The translations under genes were made by a program, and so were the position numbers. Shown in pieces: positions 13,392-25,830 of a stretch of 64,000 bases of DNA. Each line of letters opens with the position of its first letter. Position 1 is the stretch's first letter. Under the pieces are notes generated by a model, which was not told the DNA's origin, did no database searches, and was given only the letters and a program-made list of their open reading frames with translations. The stretch covers positions 930,001 through 994,000 of the forward strand of contig NOWV01000002.1 in assembly GCA_003344405.1 (NCBI GenBank). The letters run 5' to 3'. The DNA comes from Trichoplax sp. H2. Taxonomy: Eukaryota > Placozoa > Uniplacotomia > Trichoplacea.

Positions 13392-14160
13392 TCACTTTTT
13401 TTTCTTTTTGCCCTTTGGAGTTGATTGTAGCCTTTTTACATGTAAAGGTTTATAAAATTTAGATAGAGACAAATTATGTTCAGTTTCGGTCTTTAATATA
13501 GGATCTTTTGTGACACTAACGGCTGCATTATCAATATTGGGATTCTTATTACTCAAATTTGCCTCGTTATTTTCTGTACAATGAGTATTTTTCGTTTCAA
13601 ACGATTGAGATACATCAACAGTCTTACAAATGCTACTTTGTGTTGAAGTCGAAAATTTGGCCAATGTAGAAATCCAAGGGTAATTAATTTGTGGTACCCG
13701 TTCGATGATATTATTAATACAGCCGGTGAGTGAACACGATTTCTTTAATATTATTGCAAAGGAAATAATTACCTTGATTAGAATGTTATAGAAGGGAAAA
13801 ATTAAACAGCAGTGCTATTAACTGACCTTAATTCCAATTGCAATTGCACTATTAATACCAAAATGTGGAGCAATTTCTTTGCTAAGATCACTTATACAAG
13901 CTGCATGTATCGTATTGGTTGCACACAATAGCAATATTTGTCGCCGTAGTAAATTGCTACTTATAGAATTGCAAATTAAAGCCATCCTCAATTTCTTTTG
14001 CTCTAAAGTTCGTATAACTGCATTGATTCCAACAACAATATCTTCTTTAGTAAACTGATCGGGCTTGGTAGATATTTCTTGTTGATCCGCCTTAGATTTA
14101 AGATCACGGGTACTTGTCTTACGAAGTAGCTGGCTGGGTGAATGGCTACAGTTACGCAAA
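13392..14160 (-). CDS. RPP38: Ribonuclease P/MRP protein subunit p38 (L7Ae family), 5' exon unresolved
   Basis: L7Ae-type kink-turn binding subunit of nuclear RNase P and RNase MRP (tRNA and rRNA processing). Two exons are clear. One runs from about 14160 to 13827 and holds the L7Ae fold: FTKEDIVVGINAVIRTLEQ, LRMALICNSI, RRQILLLCATN, ISDLSKEIAPHFGI, AIAIGIK. The second, 13742-13392, continues with KKSCSLTG and IIERVPQINYPW, then a charged tail with KPLHVKRLQSTPKGKKKKK and a stop. VPxxxxPW and the basic Lys-rich end match human RPP38. The first exon's frame opens at a TAA and contains no upstream ATG, so translation starts in an exon I could not place, probably beyond 14160; a poly-pyrimidine/CAG near 14112 could be its acceptor. 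Length so far is ~225 aa, versus 283 in human. Confidence 0.85.
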
Positions 14161-14889
14161 GACGTTTAATACAAATGTCATCTTCTACCATCAACTGAGC
14201 ATTAAATTATTTATTTATGTGCAATAATCTATCGTTTTCCATATTTAATTTAACGTGAGAAATTTAATTTATTGCATGCGCGTACTATTAAAAAGTATTC
14301 TTTCGTGGAGCTAAAAATATTAGCAGAGTAACATGAAGACTTGTCATCATTCGATATTTCAAGTATCGAAACGGACATAAATCAACATTAAGTATTGTTG
14401 CATATTGATAATTTCAGATGTTACGCGTATCATTTCCAATATGTGAAAGCAGCGTGCTTTATATTACAAATCACCTGATAATTTCTTGTAAAATAAATTG
14501 GTTATCTTCAGGGCTCAGTACTGACCTAGATGACAAGATAACGATTCGAAAATTTTATCCATTCGTTTGAGATAGCTACAGGCTGCAAGTTATAAGATGT
14601 AGCAAATATGATGCTGTACTGCATAATGAAGTTGCGCATAAGATATTACCAGAGTCATAAGATATCGAGTGATAAAATTTTATTATTTAGGATATCAATT
14701 AGTTAGGGTTTTATTAATAAAAGATTATTTTACATGGCTTAGACTACGGTATATATTATATATATATGGCCGCATTAGAGTGATCAGATCTGATAAGAAA
14801 AATTTTTGAATGGCTACCTCAGTAAACTGTAATTACACAAGTCTATACGCGTATGTGCTCACAATAGTATGATATAGAGGAAATTGTAC

Positions 14890-16000
14890 AGTTCTACAGA
14901 TGAGTTTGTACAGAAAAGATCAACTTACGGCCATTACTTGGATTATTACTATATGTGACGCATATAGAGGAGTTCCTACTAAATAGTTTCATTAGGCTAC
15001 TATGATTAACTCTAGTTGTTACGAGTAATAATTCTTAAGATGAAATGACAGTAAAGATCTGCTCGTAATCAATCATTTTATTAATTTAAACTTATATGAG
15101 CAACTACATTAAATTACATTACAAAACCGGGTAGACGTATTTATAAACAGATAATTGTAATAGATGAATGCGAATTTGCATAGAAATGATCAGCTTGTAG
15201 TCAATTACTTTTTAGTTAGACTGCTAATGACTAACCGATGCAGATAACTGTATCCTATCAGAAGAATAATACTGCAGCTCTTATATATGAGTTTGCATAG
15301 ATAAGATCAACCGTTCACTTTTTATCTAGATTAATATAACTAGCCGGTGCAGGTTAATTATATTAGCAGAAAATGAATACTATAGCTCTCCTAGACCAAC
15401 TCCTAGTTAATTACTTGTTAGATTACTGTAACGAATCCGTACGGATTATATTATTAGAAGATAGATAGTTCCTACGATGTGTTTACATAGAAATGATCAG
15501 TTGGCACAGTAGTTAAATCATTTTTTGCGTAGATTACAAGTATTCGTTTACCCGTATTAGGAGAAAAAAGCTGTAGAAACTGCATTTGGTAAAAATGAGC
15601 TTGCACAGAAAAAGATCAGCTCGAAGTTGATCACTGTTTTACTTCGATTACTACTACTGGTTTGTACCGATTATACTAGTAGAAGGGTAGATCATTCCTA
15701 CAGATGAATTTGCATAGAAAAGATCAGTTTGCACCGTAGTTGAATCATTATTGACGTAGGTGCATAGAATAAGTAAATTATTATACGGATGTTTTATTGA
15801 ATCGTGAATAATTATGATACTATTACAGTATTCTAGTTGTGGTAGAAGATAGCTGGGGAAATTGCAATTGGCATGAGCTTGCACAAAAAACATCAGCTCG
15901 TAGTCAATCACTTGTAACTTAGATTACTTTTATGACTAACCATTGCAGATTATACGGTGAAGATATGTAATTCTTAAAGATGAGTTTGCGCTTTTGAGCA
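14890..16000. repeat. Degenerate ~120-bp tandem repeat array, about ten units
   Basis: The word GATGAGTTTGCATAGAAAAG, followed by ATCAGCTCGTAGTCAATCA and then TTAGATTACTA and a TTATACTA-AGAAGA stretch, recurs in degraded form. Copies begin near 14899, 15039, 15161, 15287, about 15400 (poor), 15475, 15594, 15704, 15873 and 15979. Spacing is 110-165 bp. No unit has a long open frame. The array fills the promoter side of RNASEH2B. Confidence 0.7.
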
Positions 16001-16263
16001 GATTTACTACGAAGTGTAGCAGGCTTTGCATTTTGATCACGTTTGATATCCGTCATATTGTCATCTTCCTTCTGCACGACCTCATCGATAGTTGGACCGT
16101 AGGCAAAGAATCGTCTATAGTAAATATTACAGCAGTCAGCGCCAAACGACTAAACCAAAGACATTAACAGTTGCTGAGATCGATCCGTCTATCCGTCCAT
16201 GTAGTTCGAGTATGGAGAGCAAGTGTGCCGAACTGTACCCGTTTTAGTAGTCCTCGACTGAGC

Positions 16264-16306
16264 ACAGTGTACAGTGTACAGTATTACACTTTGTACTGTA
16301 CACTGT
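16264..16306. repeat. Inverted repeat (potential hairpin) upstream of RNASEH2B
   Basis: ACAGTGTACAGT occurs twice (16264-16275 and 16271-16282) and its exact complement ACTGTACACTGT lies at 16295-16306, giving a 12-bp perfect stem with a 12-base loop, 80 bp before the RNASEH2B ATG. The words belong to the same GTACA/GTACT family that clusters at 46-54 kb. Confidence 0.7.
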
Positions 16307-16385
16307 ATGTCTGTACTCAGTCTGAGGATGTACACCTTTGCGGCGGCGCAGCCACATCCATCATCTTTTCGCGGGAAAAGCAAAC

Positions 16386-18682
16386 ATGGCCTCCGCTGCA
16401 AATCAGAATAAATGCCCTCAAAATCAATGGGTAGCTATTTTGCCAGGTTAGTTTTACTCCCTTCATAAATGATCAGACTGTTATTATAATACAATTTACT
16501 TTGAGCTATCACTTCATGATGATTAACTAGGTAATCCATTTTGATGCAATATCGACCGTTACTTGTTTAGTAATACATGCATGACATAACAAGTGGCATG
16601 CTAGCCCATCATCATGAAATGTAATCTATGATTCTTGTGATTCTATTCTAATCTTCATGGATAGCTGCCATCGCTAATACCAATGGAAGCAAAAATCGTA
16701 TTATAACCTTAAGACATCCACGATTTGGTAAGTAGTAATATTGCCATCGTTTAACTAAAATTGCAATACTTGTAGAAAGCCAACCTGATGATGCCTAGCA
16801 GTATTTGCAAGTACTGCACAGCTGGACTTCAATAAGAAACATAATTCTTTTCATTAGCCATGTTCTACGTAATCCTCGAATGAATAATCTACATCGTAAA
16901 ATGACGACAAAATTCGTATTTTCAATTATGTTACTTAGATATTGGATGCCAATTTTTACTTTGTCAAGAATCTCATTCTCTGTTTGAAATAATGGAATTT
17001 AAAGAAGAGCCACGATCCTGGTTTGTTAATAATACCGTCCAACAAAATGGAGCCTTATTAATATCAACACCTGTAGATCCTATATTTATGATTCTACCCT
17101 ATCTTGCCAAAGTCAAGGACAAGGTACTTCTATTTGTGCAATAGCTAAGGATTATCTTACCACCCCCATTAAGTACAGTAGTTGACTCTGGCTCATACAA
17201 GTCTCTTTGATCATATTCAGTTCATACCAATGGATCAAATTCTAATGGATGATAAATTTCCATCGTGTTCTCGGTTATATGACTGTGTTTCAGCGAACGA
17301 CTTGGCTAAAGTATGCGAATGCAAAGGTAAGATACGCTATTATTGTGAAATAAATCTCACAAACTTATGCTTTCATGATCAATATGAATATAATGTCACT
17401 CTCTGAATGGAAGATGACAATAATGGCAATTTTTATGCTAAGAGTTTACGAAAGATAGATGAAACTTGATTGATGCATTCATAGGAATAAGCGGTCTACC
17501 ATGTGTTTTTTATATTGTATGATCTTTTTAAATCCACTCATTAATTATTAGACACTTTGTACGGTACATCTTCTACATTAAAGTATACGTAGTAAAGTTA
17601 GTCATGATTGGAAAGAAACCTGTGCTAATCATCTATACTAATACTATCATCAATGCGTGACACGTTGGCAACTTAACTTTAACCAATTACCTTATTATCA
17701 TAGGCAGTGAAGATCTTTTTGCTTATCGATTGAGTACAGATAAATTAATAGGATGGATTCAAAGAAAAGTTAGTACTACATAGCTAAAAAAATTTTCATC
17801 TCCTATAAGAAAGGTGTAGTAGGTTGCCAAAGCTATCATTAGACTAATGAAAATGTCCTTGTTATCATACAGATAGAAAGAGTGGCAGATGATTTACGGC
17901 ACCTGGGTGTCTATGCTGGAACAGGGTCTCAGTCAGAAACATTTACTCGTAGTTCTAAAGATAGCAGCACCAGTAAAGGTAGCTATATGACTAGTGCTAA
18001 ACATTAACGTGGTTATTCTTATTCGTGATGTTTAATACTCTGCCATATCCAATGCCTAGATGACTACATCAAGTATACGTTCGGTCTAATATCGGATTAT
18101 CTATCTAAAGATATTTGTGCACTCGTTGAGAAAAAGATGAAGTAAAGTAGATAGATGATATTAAAATTTTACACGATTTAATAAGTAATTCTTTATATCG
18201 TATTTCCATCCAATGTACTGTTTCATTTCAGCATTACGTCACAAAAAATAGAAATGCCACCTTCTAAGGTTAATAGTATTAAATTCTTTGCCTTCGATAC
18301 GTATGCTAATTTACTGCGAAAGTTTATATTTGTTACTGTTTATTCAGAAACTGAAGCAAGAGACAAAATCCCAAGAACCCACAGATGATTACACAAAATT
18401 TAATCCGCCATCAACGTTGGCAGCTCAAGTTCAGTCGTCTCATGATGATAAGGTACATTGACTGATTATACAACGTTGCTATGTTCTCATTCAGTCGAAG
18501 CTAATCGAATGATAATTTATCTAACAGCTACTGTAACACTCATACATATACTGATTTTCATCGTTAATTCCTTTTAAAAGGCTAGAAAATTAACCTCAAG
18601 TGAACGAAAATTAAAGAAAGTAGATAAAACCAATATAAAATCAATTAGTAGCTATTTCTTCCGAGACAAAAAAGCATCGTAA
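16386..18682 (+). CDS. RNASEH2B: Ribonuclease H2 subunit B
   Basis: Accessory subunit of trimeric nuclear RNase H2 (ribonucleotide excision, R-loop removal). Exons: 16386-16446, 16665-16727, a very short unresolved exon near 16775-16806, 16969-17123, 17182-17326, 17704-17768, 17873-17978, 18060-18141, 18232-18268, 18348-18452, 18581-18682; roughly 312 aa, the human length. Diagnostic pieces: IITLRHP, SLFEIMEFKEEPRSWFVN, STPVDPIFMILPYLAKV, PMDQILMDDKFPSC, DDYIKYTFGLISDYL, DDYTKFNPPS. The C-terminal KSISSYFF matches the position of the human PCNA-binding PIP box (KSIDTFF). The tiny third exon is ambiguous: several AG acceptors give an open in-phase join, while the longest reading meets a TAG. 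Start is the first ATG of the exon whose frame carries the family sequence. Confidence 0.92.
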
Positions 18683-19019
18683 ATAGGCTTCCTAAGCGAC
18701 CATGCGTTCTATATTCTGTACATATATTCGTATGTAGTAATACGCGTATGTAATATAATTTGATCATGTTCGTATGGCATTCATTGTAATAATATAATTA
18801 TTAAACCTATCTGCACAACAGAATAAGTATTAAAAAGTGTAACCTTATACTGGACTGCTATGTCGGCAATTTTTACATTCAAGTTTACTGTATGCACGAT
18901 ATTCAGAAGCACCTGGTTCTTTATCTGAAATGTGTAAGGCATGATTAAAGTATTAATTCTTTTCATAAAGTGTTATGTTCATCTAAAGACTTTACTATTA
19001 GCGCAAAGCTACGAGTATA

Positions 19020-19246
19020 ATGATTTTAATAAATGATCTGTCAGATGCCGTGATAGATGCTAAAGGAATTCGTCATATTTCTACGGGAAGATTTCAAACA
19101 AATAGCGTTTCCTTGTTTTCACATTCTAACTTATTATTATGCTGTGTAGCAAAGGTTAGTGTAATTTCGTTTTCGAATGTAAATTGATTGCCAGCAAAAT
19201 AATTTAGACCATTGCCTCTTTGCTATTTGGAAGTGCAGCCATATGA
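19020..19246 (+). CDS. Candidate small two-exon protein of 57 aa (uncertain)
   Basis: ATG at 19020 opens 45 codons beginning MILINDLSDAVIDAKG, followed by a good donor (AAG|GTTAGT at 19155), a 53-bp intron ending TTTAG, and 13 in-phase codons ending ATA TGA at 19246. Composition is less AT-rich than its surroundings and the amino acid mix is protein-like, with a hydrophobic stretch LLLCCVAKTIASLLFG across the junction that could be a membrane segment. I do not recognise the family. It could equally be chance, or the first exon of a longer gene. Confidence 0.3.
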
Positions 19247-22200
19247 TCCTAACAATGTAGTACAGAGAATCGAAAAGCACAAAAACAAAAATATTTGTGT
19301 ATTGTTAGAGATTTTGATTATATGATTTAGGGAATTATTTTTTCAAAGGAAATTTTCTATCTTGTGCATGAAATCTTTCAACATGATCGCAGCCTCGATT
19401 TTATTTATTTTATAAAAAATGGTTGCTAGGATCTAATAATTATCCCTGAGCTAATGATATTTAAATGGTCAATTTAAACAATAAATATTTAAAAAATGCG
19501 ACAATAATGCGTATCATTAAGATACGTACAAGTCTATGAATACGGAACAAAAGCGCATAAAAAGGAAATTTCATTCAAAATTTATTAAATTGATATTAAT
19601 AGTATATTGCACCGTACTATTTTACTCTGCGTAAATTTGAATTTAAAAATTTCTAGTACTTTTAAACTTTGATTATGTATTTAGTTTGGTTTCAGCGCCC
19701 ATCATTATTTATAATATTCTAGCTAATACACAAATACCCCATTAGAGATATTGATAGGACGTAGCAATTAACCTGCCGATCTATGTAAAAGTCCTTGTAG
19801 GGTATAGCAAGCACTATTTATGTGACACTTTTGCAGCTATGAATTAAATGTACGGTATTATTCAGTTGGGTTGCCATGTCATCGGAGGATAGTTTCAAGG
19901 TAAAGAATTTTAGGATACAGGAATATCGCCTCTTGTCATAAACTTATCATGGTTTTATAGTTACCATTTGTCGTCTATCCTGCAAGCAGCCGAGTTTTCA
20001 GAAATAGTCTCTATTAATAATTATAGTTTATCTATTACTCAGTAATGCAATATTACAATTGATTGTTATTCGATGTCATTATCGATGAACAAGCAGGTGA
20101 TATCAGCAAGATACAAATACCTTTACAGTAACGTTAATTTATCTTCTGCTTATCTAACAGATTTTAATGATTTTTCTTATTCTCCACATATATGAAATTG
20201 CATGAAATGTGAGACATGGCGAATTAATCGAAATCTTAAAAGGAAAGAATAAATATTCGTATAATCTACCATTCCATGTTACAAAGGTACTATAGTTATT
20301 TTCTTATATTGAAATTGATCAAACGAAAAATTTTCAATATGAATTGAATAGAATAATAGAATAATGACTTAGCATTTTTCATCGCCTTTATCTCCTTTTC
20401 CCAATTGAAATTGGAAGGGTCTAAATTTTATATGGAAATCAATTCATCAATGATCAATTGAGGTACTCAATTTATAACGTGTCATGTGTGTGGTGCCATC
20501 ACCAACATGAGTTTAAATTGAATGCGATTGAATTTTAGACGATCCAATTACTGTGATTAATTGCTTAAGGAATCACCGATTACATCGCCATTTTTAAGAC
20601 TAGACTACTAGCTGATTGATATCAAGTTAGAGAAACTAGTGTTAAATCAATAGCTAGAAAACAGCAAGGAATTGACTACTTCAATTTAAAGTTATGTTAT
20701 AGCTTGTACGATAAGCGAATCTTTTAGAATGAAAATATTTCTATTTCATCCTTATGATTCAGGTATGGCTAATACTATCTATATGCTATCATCTTATACT
20801 TGAGTAACTATATTATAATATGGTCAAGCTATTCGTCTATTCCATGTATTAGAGTTTTATTAATTATATTATGAATTTTATCTAATTTTCCTAATCATGC
20901 AACTAGCTAAACATTCCTTTTGTGACAGATAAGGCGTTACAGTAACATCAGAAATAAAAACAGAATCATCGCTACCCTGACGCATGATCTATCTCCTCTA
21001 TTAATTTTCGGCCAAGCAGCACAACAACAAAGATTATTAATAATGTAAAATAGTGAGGTATTATAATTATTATTAAAACTCAATAGACAAGAATAATACT
21101 TGGTGATTAATTAAGAGCGAGGTCAAGGATGAGGTCGAGCGTAGGAAGTGCAGTAAATCCTGTTAAAATATCATCCGTCCAGTTATTATTCTATCATCAC
21201 GTAAAATAAAATAAATTACATTTGATTATCGGTATATAAAAACAAGATACATTTCTTCCTAAAACTGAATCGAATTTATCGATGTCATATTGATATAATT
21301 ACCAGTAAGTGGTAGCTAGTTTGGCTGGCTATTTGACTAGCTACGACTGCGCACTATAATTATTCTTATAATTTGACAGCCATTCTTGGCAGGCGTGTCT
21401 GTAGAATTAACAAGTTTCGCTCTTAATAATCTTAATAGCGACAAATTAGTCTGATGCATACTTTGGACGAGATGGTCAAATTCTGTAGTACTTTACTTCA
21501 AATTACTACGTATATGCGTACATATTCGTATTAATAAATTGTTGATCAATTTTTATTTTGTGTCAAAGTTGCGTTAAGTCGACCAGAGTGCCAAGAAAGT
21601 GGAATCAAAGTTTGATAGAAGTTTTGTAGTTTGATTTCTACATATTTCATTTCATTACACTCATGCCAAGATTTCAATAATTTGGAATAATTTGCTGAAT
21701 CTATTATAGGGAATGACAATTTGGTTAGCTTAGTAAATTAAAAGTATGATGCTATCTGATTTTGAATCCTACTAACCTGATAATCGACTTTAAAATTTTA
21801 ATACCCACTTTCTCTTAGAAAGAAAGAAGAAAATTTACACCAATATCACCTAAAAAACTACATTATTTGTTGCTTTAATGCAATAGATACTGCATAATTT
21901 ATATATTGATTTCACTACTATTTGAAATTCTACTTGAAAATTAGACAGCAGGGAAGATTTTTAAATTAGTGGTATTTTCTAGTAGTGAAGAAGTTACGAT
22001 AAATTAAGACTAAAATAGAAAATTTAAAGAATTTGATATGTTTCATGTAAGAAAATAATATCGAATGTGCAGTACAATAAAAGGTATTATTCAGATGTTA
22101 GCTTTAATAATGTTTACCTATCTAGATAAGCATATTCAATCGTAGAATAGTTGATATTGAAATGTAAATATTATATCATGAAGGAGATACCACTATTTAA

Positions 22201-24839
22201 AGTGGTTTACGCGGCAGAAAGTATACGTAAATTAAGGTAAGTAATATTGAACCAAGGATATTTATCGAGTCTATAATACGAATCAATTATCCTAGATTAT
22301 TACTACAGCAGTAAATTTTATTTATCTTACTATCCTGTCATCAAAGCTACGTCTTAATAAATCATTTATTAAAAGTTTGTATATTATGCAACTATAGATT
22401 ATCAATAACTTTATAGGCTATCATTATATGTTTTCTTATACAAAATCAGAAAATAATTATCCTTGCAAGCTTCCAGTAGCAGTCTGTAATAAGCAGTATA
22501 GCTTTGTATGTAAAAGAATTTAGCTAGATGCTCATTGCATATCCTAGTTGATAATTTCGCCTCGATACATTGTGAAGAAAATTAACACTTGAGGATAGCC
22601 ATAGATCGGTAGTCAAAGTAGCTTATCAAAATGGAAATATAGCCTTTAAAAGTCATGTACAACATATATTCATTACCCTTCGCTGTATAACTTGGATTTT
22701 AATTTAGCATTGGAATAAATATGGTCTATGAAATACCGGCATTTGATAGATTATTTTGTCATTGATCATACTCAAAGCTAACCTCTAGGTGCAATGATAG
22801 CAAATGAATAAGCTATGTATAAATATTCAAACTGTCGTCAGTATCACAGCACTGACAGAGGATTGCACAACTCAAGCTAATTTTACGATGTATGTATATA
22901 CATGATGAATAAATATTTAGCGGCTTATTTATTCATTAATCATGAATTAATCCTTGATTACTAACAGTCGCATGTCTATATAAACATATATTCCAGTTAG
23001 TATTTCTAATTTATGGTTAAAGCACACAATTTTTACATTATTTCTTTAATACATGTAAATACGTATATTTGAAAGATGAATGCTTGCTACCCCCAAATCG
23101 CCTCACATTGTCATGAGTAAATTAATAAAAGATACGTAGGTGCAAATACACTCTCGCTCGTACTATTGCATCCTAGCAGAATTATATAGTTTTAAAATTG
23201 TTTTGAATCTAGTGGTACATACAGTATATGAAAGATTAGTATTTAGACTTTGTTTACAATGGATCACGAATTTTATCGAAACAGCAATTATAAATTTGTA
23301 AAAGCCATTTAAATATATAATTATATGTTTCTAGCGAAATTTCGGCATCATCGATATAAAATCATTTAAGTTCAATTTACTTGGTAAATATCCACCATCC
23401 GTAATGGATCAATACTTGATTCTCATTTATTATTATTAACGAACTAAATTAATTTATAGTGACGATAAATTAATTGAACAAAAACCATTTGCGATATTTT
23501 TGCCTATCGCATATAATAATAAGATTGTAAAGTTTTAAATTCACTAAAAAAAGATAGATATCAGCTACGAAGGATTAATTTTGATAACTTATTTTTTGTC
23601 AACAACTACCAATAAAACTGATGTAGAAGAACGACAAGTTGATCTGACTAGAACTAAGTCCATACTGCAACACGAATATAACAACTGCACGGGTTTTTAT
23701 TTAAGCTTGAAATAACACATCTACGAAAGATCGAGGTTTAATGACTCATTTGTTATCGGTTATCAATTATAATACTATGTAAAAATAATAAACTTGTACC
23801 AGATAGTCATAATTTTACAGTTAAATCGATACAAGTGCGCTAAGGACAGTGATAGATATATTTGTATAAATGATTAGATTACAATTTCTATTTCATACAA
23901 TATACTAAATACAATCAACATGGAGTGAAATTAATACAGGAAGAAATCGATTGCAGTCCTGTAGAATATATCAATCCATTAAAAATGGATGTATCTTAGG
24001 TTTTTTGCCCTACTTTGATATTTTTTATATTATTATAATTCATTCTTATTACTATTAATAGGAATAATATTTTTTATTAAATTTGTAACAATAGGCAAAT
24101 GATTATCATTCTCCAGCGGCTAAGCTAATCAAGTTGGTATTGCCATTTCTAATTCTAGCTGTAAATTTAATATTGTATTGATAATGTAGACATAATAATT
24201 GTCGGCGTTGTTGATTACCATTTTATTCTTCCATTTCAACCCATTCTTAATGTTTGATTGTTGTCATTCTACCTTATTCCTTTATCATGCCAGTAGGGTA
24301 AATTATTGTAGAATAGAAATTAATTTTAACTTATAAATGGTCTAAATCTGTCCATCACTGGCAATGACGAAGCAAGATATTATAAAAATAGATTAATCAG
24401 TGTAAAAGATTTGAATTAAACTTATGCATACATCGAAAATAATGTAATAATGCTGTATTTGCATTCCAGCTGTATAAGTTGATAAAGCACAAAAGAACAG
24501 TAGTATTTCAGTATTGTCCAAGTCTTTATCTTCTTCTCTTTCACACATTTACTTTCTCTATTAATCCAGTATAAATTTGAATGTTTTCGGGATACATCGT
24601 CTTCAACACTAATAACTTGAAATACTGTTCGTCGTCACTATATTGTGTCAAAGCAATTCAAAAAAATTTGAATGTAGATAAATTCGCCGCCAACTAAAGT
24701 TTGAAGAAACCGGTCTTACTTTATGGTATACAAGATTGGTCCTATTTATCCATCGTGAAAGGCGTCAAGACGTAAAATTAAAGGTAAGTTAATTAACTCT
24801 ATCCCGTATACATTTGTATATGTTCTTTTCAATAATAGT

Positions 24840-25830
24840 ATAGATACTGAATGCCTTCAATGAAGGCCACTATTCATTTTTGAGCATTTTCTAGCCTGAA
24901 ATGACATTATCAAATCGGACTAAAAATCTTCTTTTTAATCCAAAATCCATTATTATTTTATCGAAAATTTCCCTCTTAAATATTTTCTGGTGATTCAATG
25001 CCGTCTATTTTTGATCATTTAATGTGGACAACGATACTATGATAAAAGTATCAATCAAATGAAAGCTATAGATTATGGGATGAATATCTATCAGGATTAG
25101 GTTTTTTCATTATTAGAAAACGAAATCTATCCATTCTCATCATTTATACATTTACTTGTAGTCATTAAATGCATCTATTTTGCTTATTTAACTTGAATAA
25201 CGGCACTATGATAAAGTATCAATCATATGGAAGATACAAATTGAGGGATAAATTATGAAGATCCATCATGATCTGTTTTATATATTATTTTAAAAATAAA
25301 ACATAAATCCTTGTTTTCCTTATTGATACTTATATTTGTAATGATTCAAAGTTCATTTATTTTGACCATCAAAGTGAATAACGGTACTATGATAAAAGCA
25401 TTAACCCGATAGAGGATATAGACGAAGGGACGGATTATGACTTAATCCATCATATTTAGGTAAACACAAGATAAAAAATTAAAATATGCACCTTCCCATT
25501 AGAGCTACAAATATTAATAATGATGGTTCAAGTTTTGAATTTAAACTATTCGATATAAATAGTAGTACATGGCTGATTTCTACTTGATGAAACAATTTCT
25601 ACATTCTCATTATTCGAATATGCACCTACTAAAATTTAAAATCTTTTAATTTGAGCCATTTATTAGACATGATTAATGACTATAACGCTGTCAAGCATCA
25701 TTAGCATGAATTTATACATTCTTTTTAGTTGTATATTTCCTTACTAAAATTTAAAACCTTTTAATTTGAACTATTTAATAGATACAATTCATAATCATAA
25801 TGCTATCAAGCATTATTAGCATAGATTGAG
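24840..25830. repeat. Degenerate tandem repeats of ~175 and ~115 bp
   Basis: ACTATGATAAAAGTATCAATC with similar flanks occurs near 25034, 25204 and 25384 (spacing 170-180 bp). A second block, ACTAAAATTTAAAA(T/C)CTTTTAATTTGA followed by GCTRTCAAGCATYATTAGC, occurs at about 25626-25710 and 25740-25822. Non-coding and AT-rich. Confidence 0.55.

Larger units (their letters stand above)
14200..16385. other. Divergent RPP38/RNASEH2B spacer
   Basis: About 2.2 kb between divergent genes. 14200-14880 shows nothing recognisable and may hide the RPP38 first exon; 14890-16000 is a tandem repeat array and 16264-16306 an inverted repeat (separate entries). Confidence 0.55.

Noticed and set aside
14890-16000. 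CRISPR-like reading of the ~120-bp array
   Set aside because: Repeats are long, degenerate and contiguous, with no constant short repeat or unique spacers, in a eukaryotic context.
16171-16434. 87-codon frame overlapping the RNASEH2B start in another frame
   Set aside because: Runs through the inverted repeat and the real first exon out of frame; the frame that encodes RNASEH2B is different.
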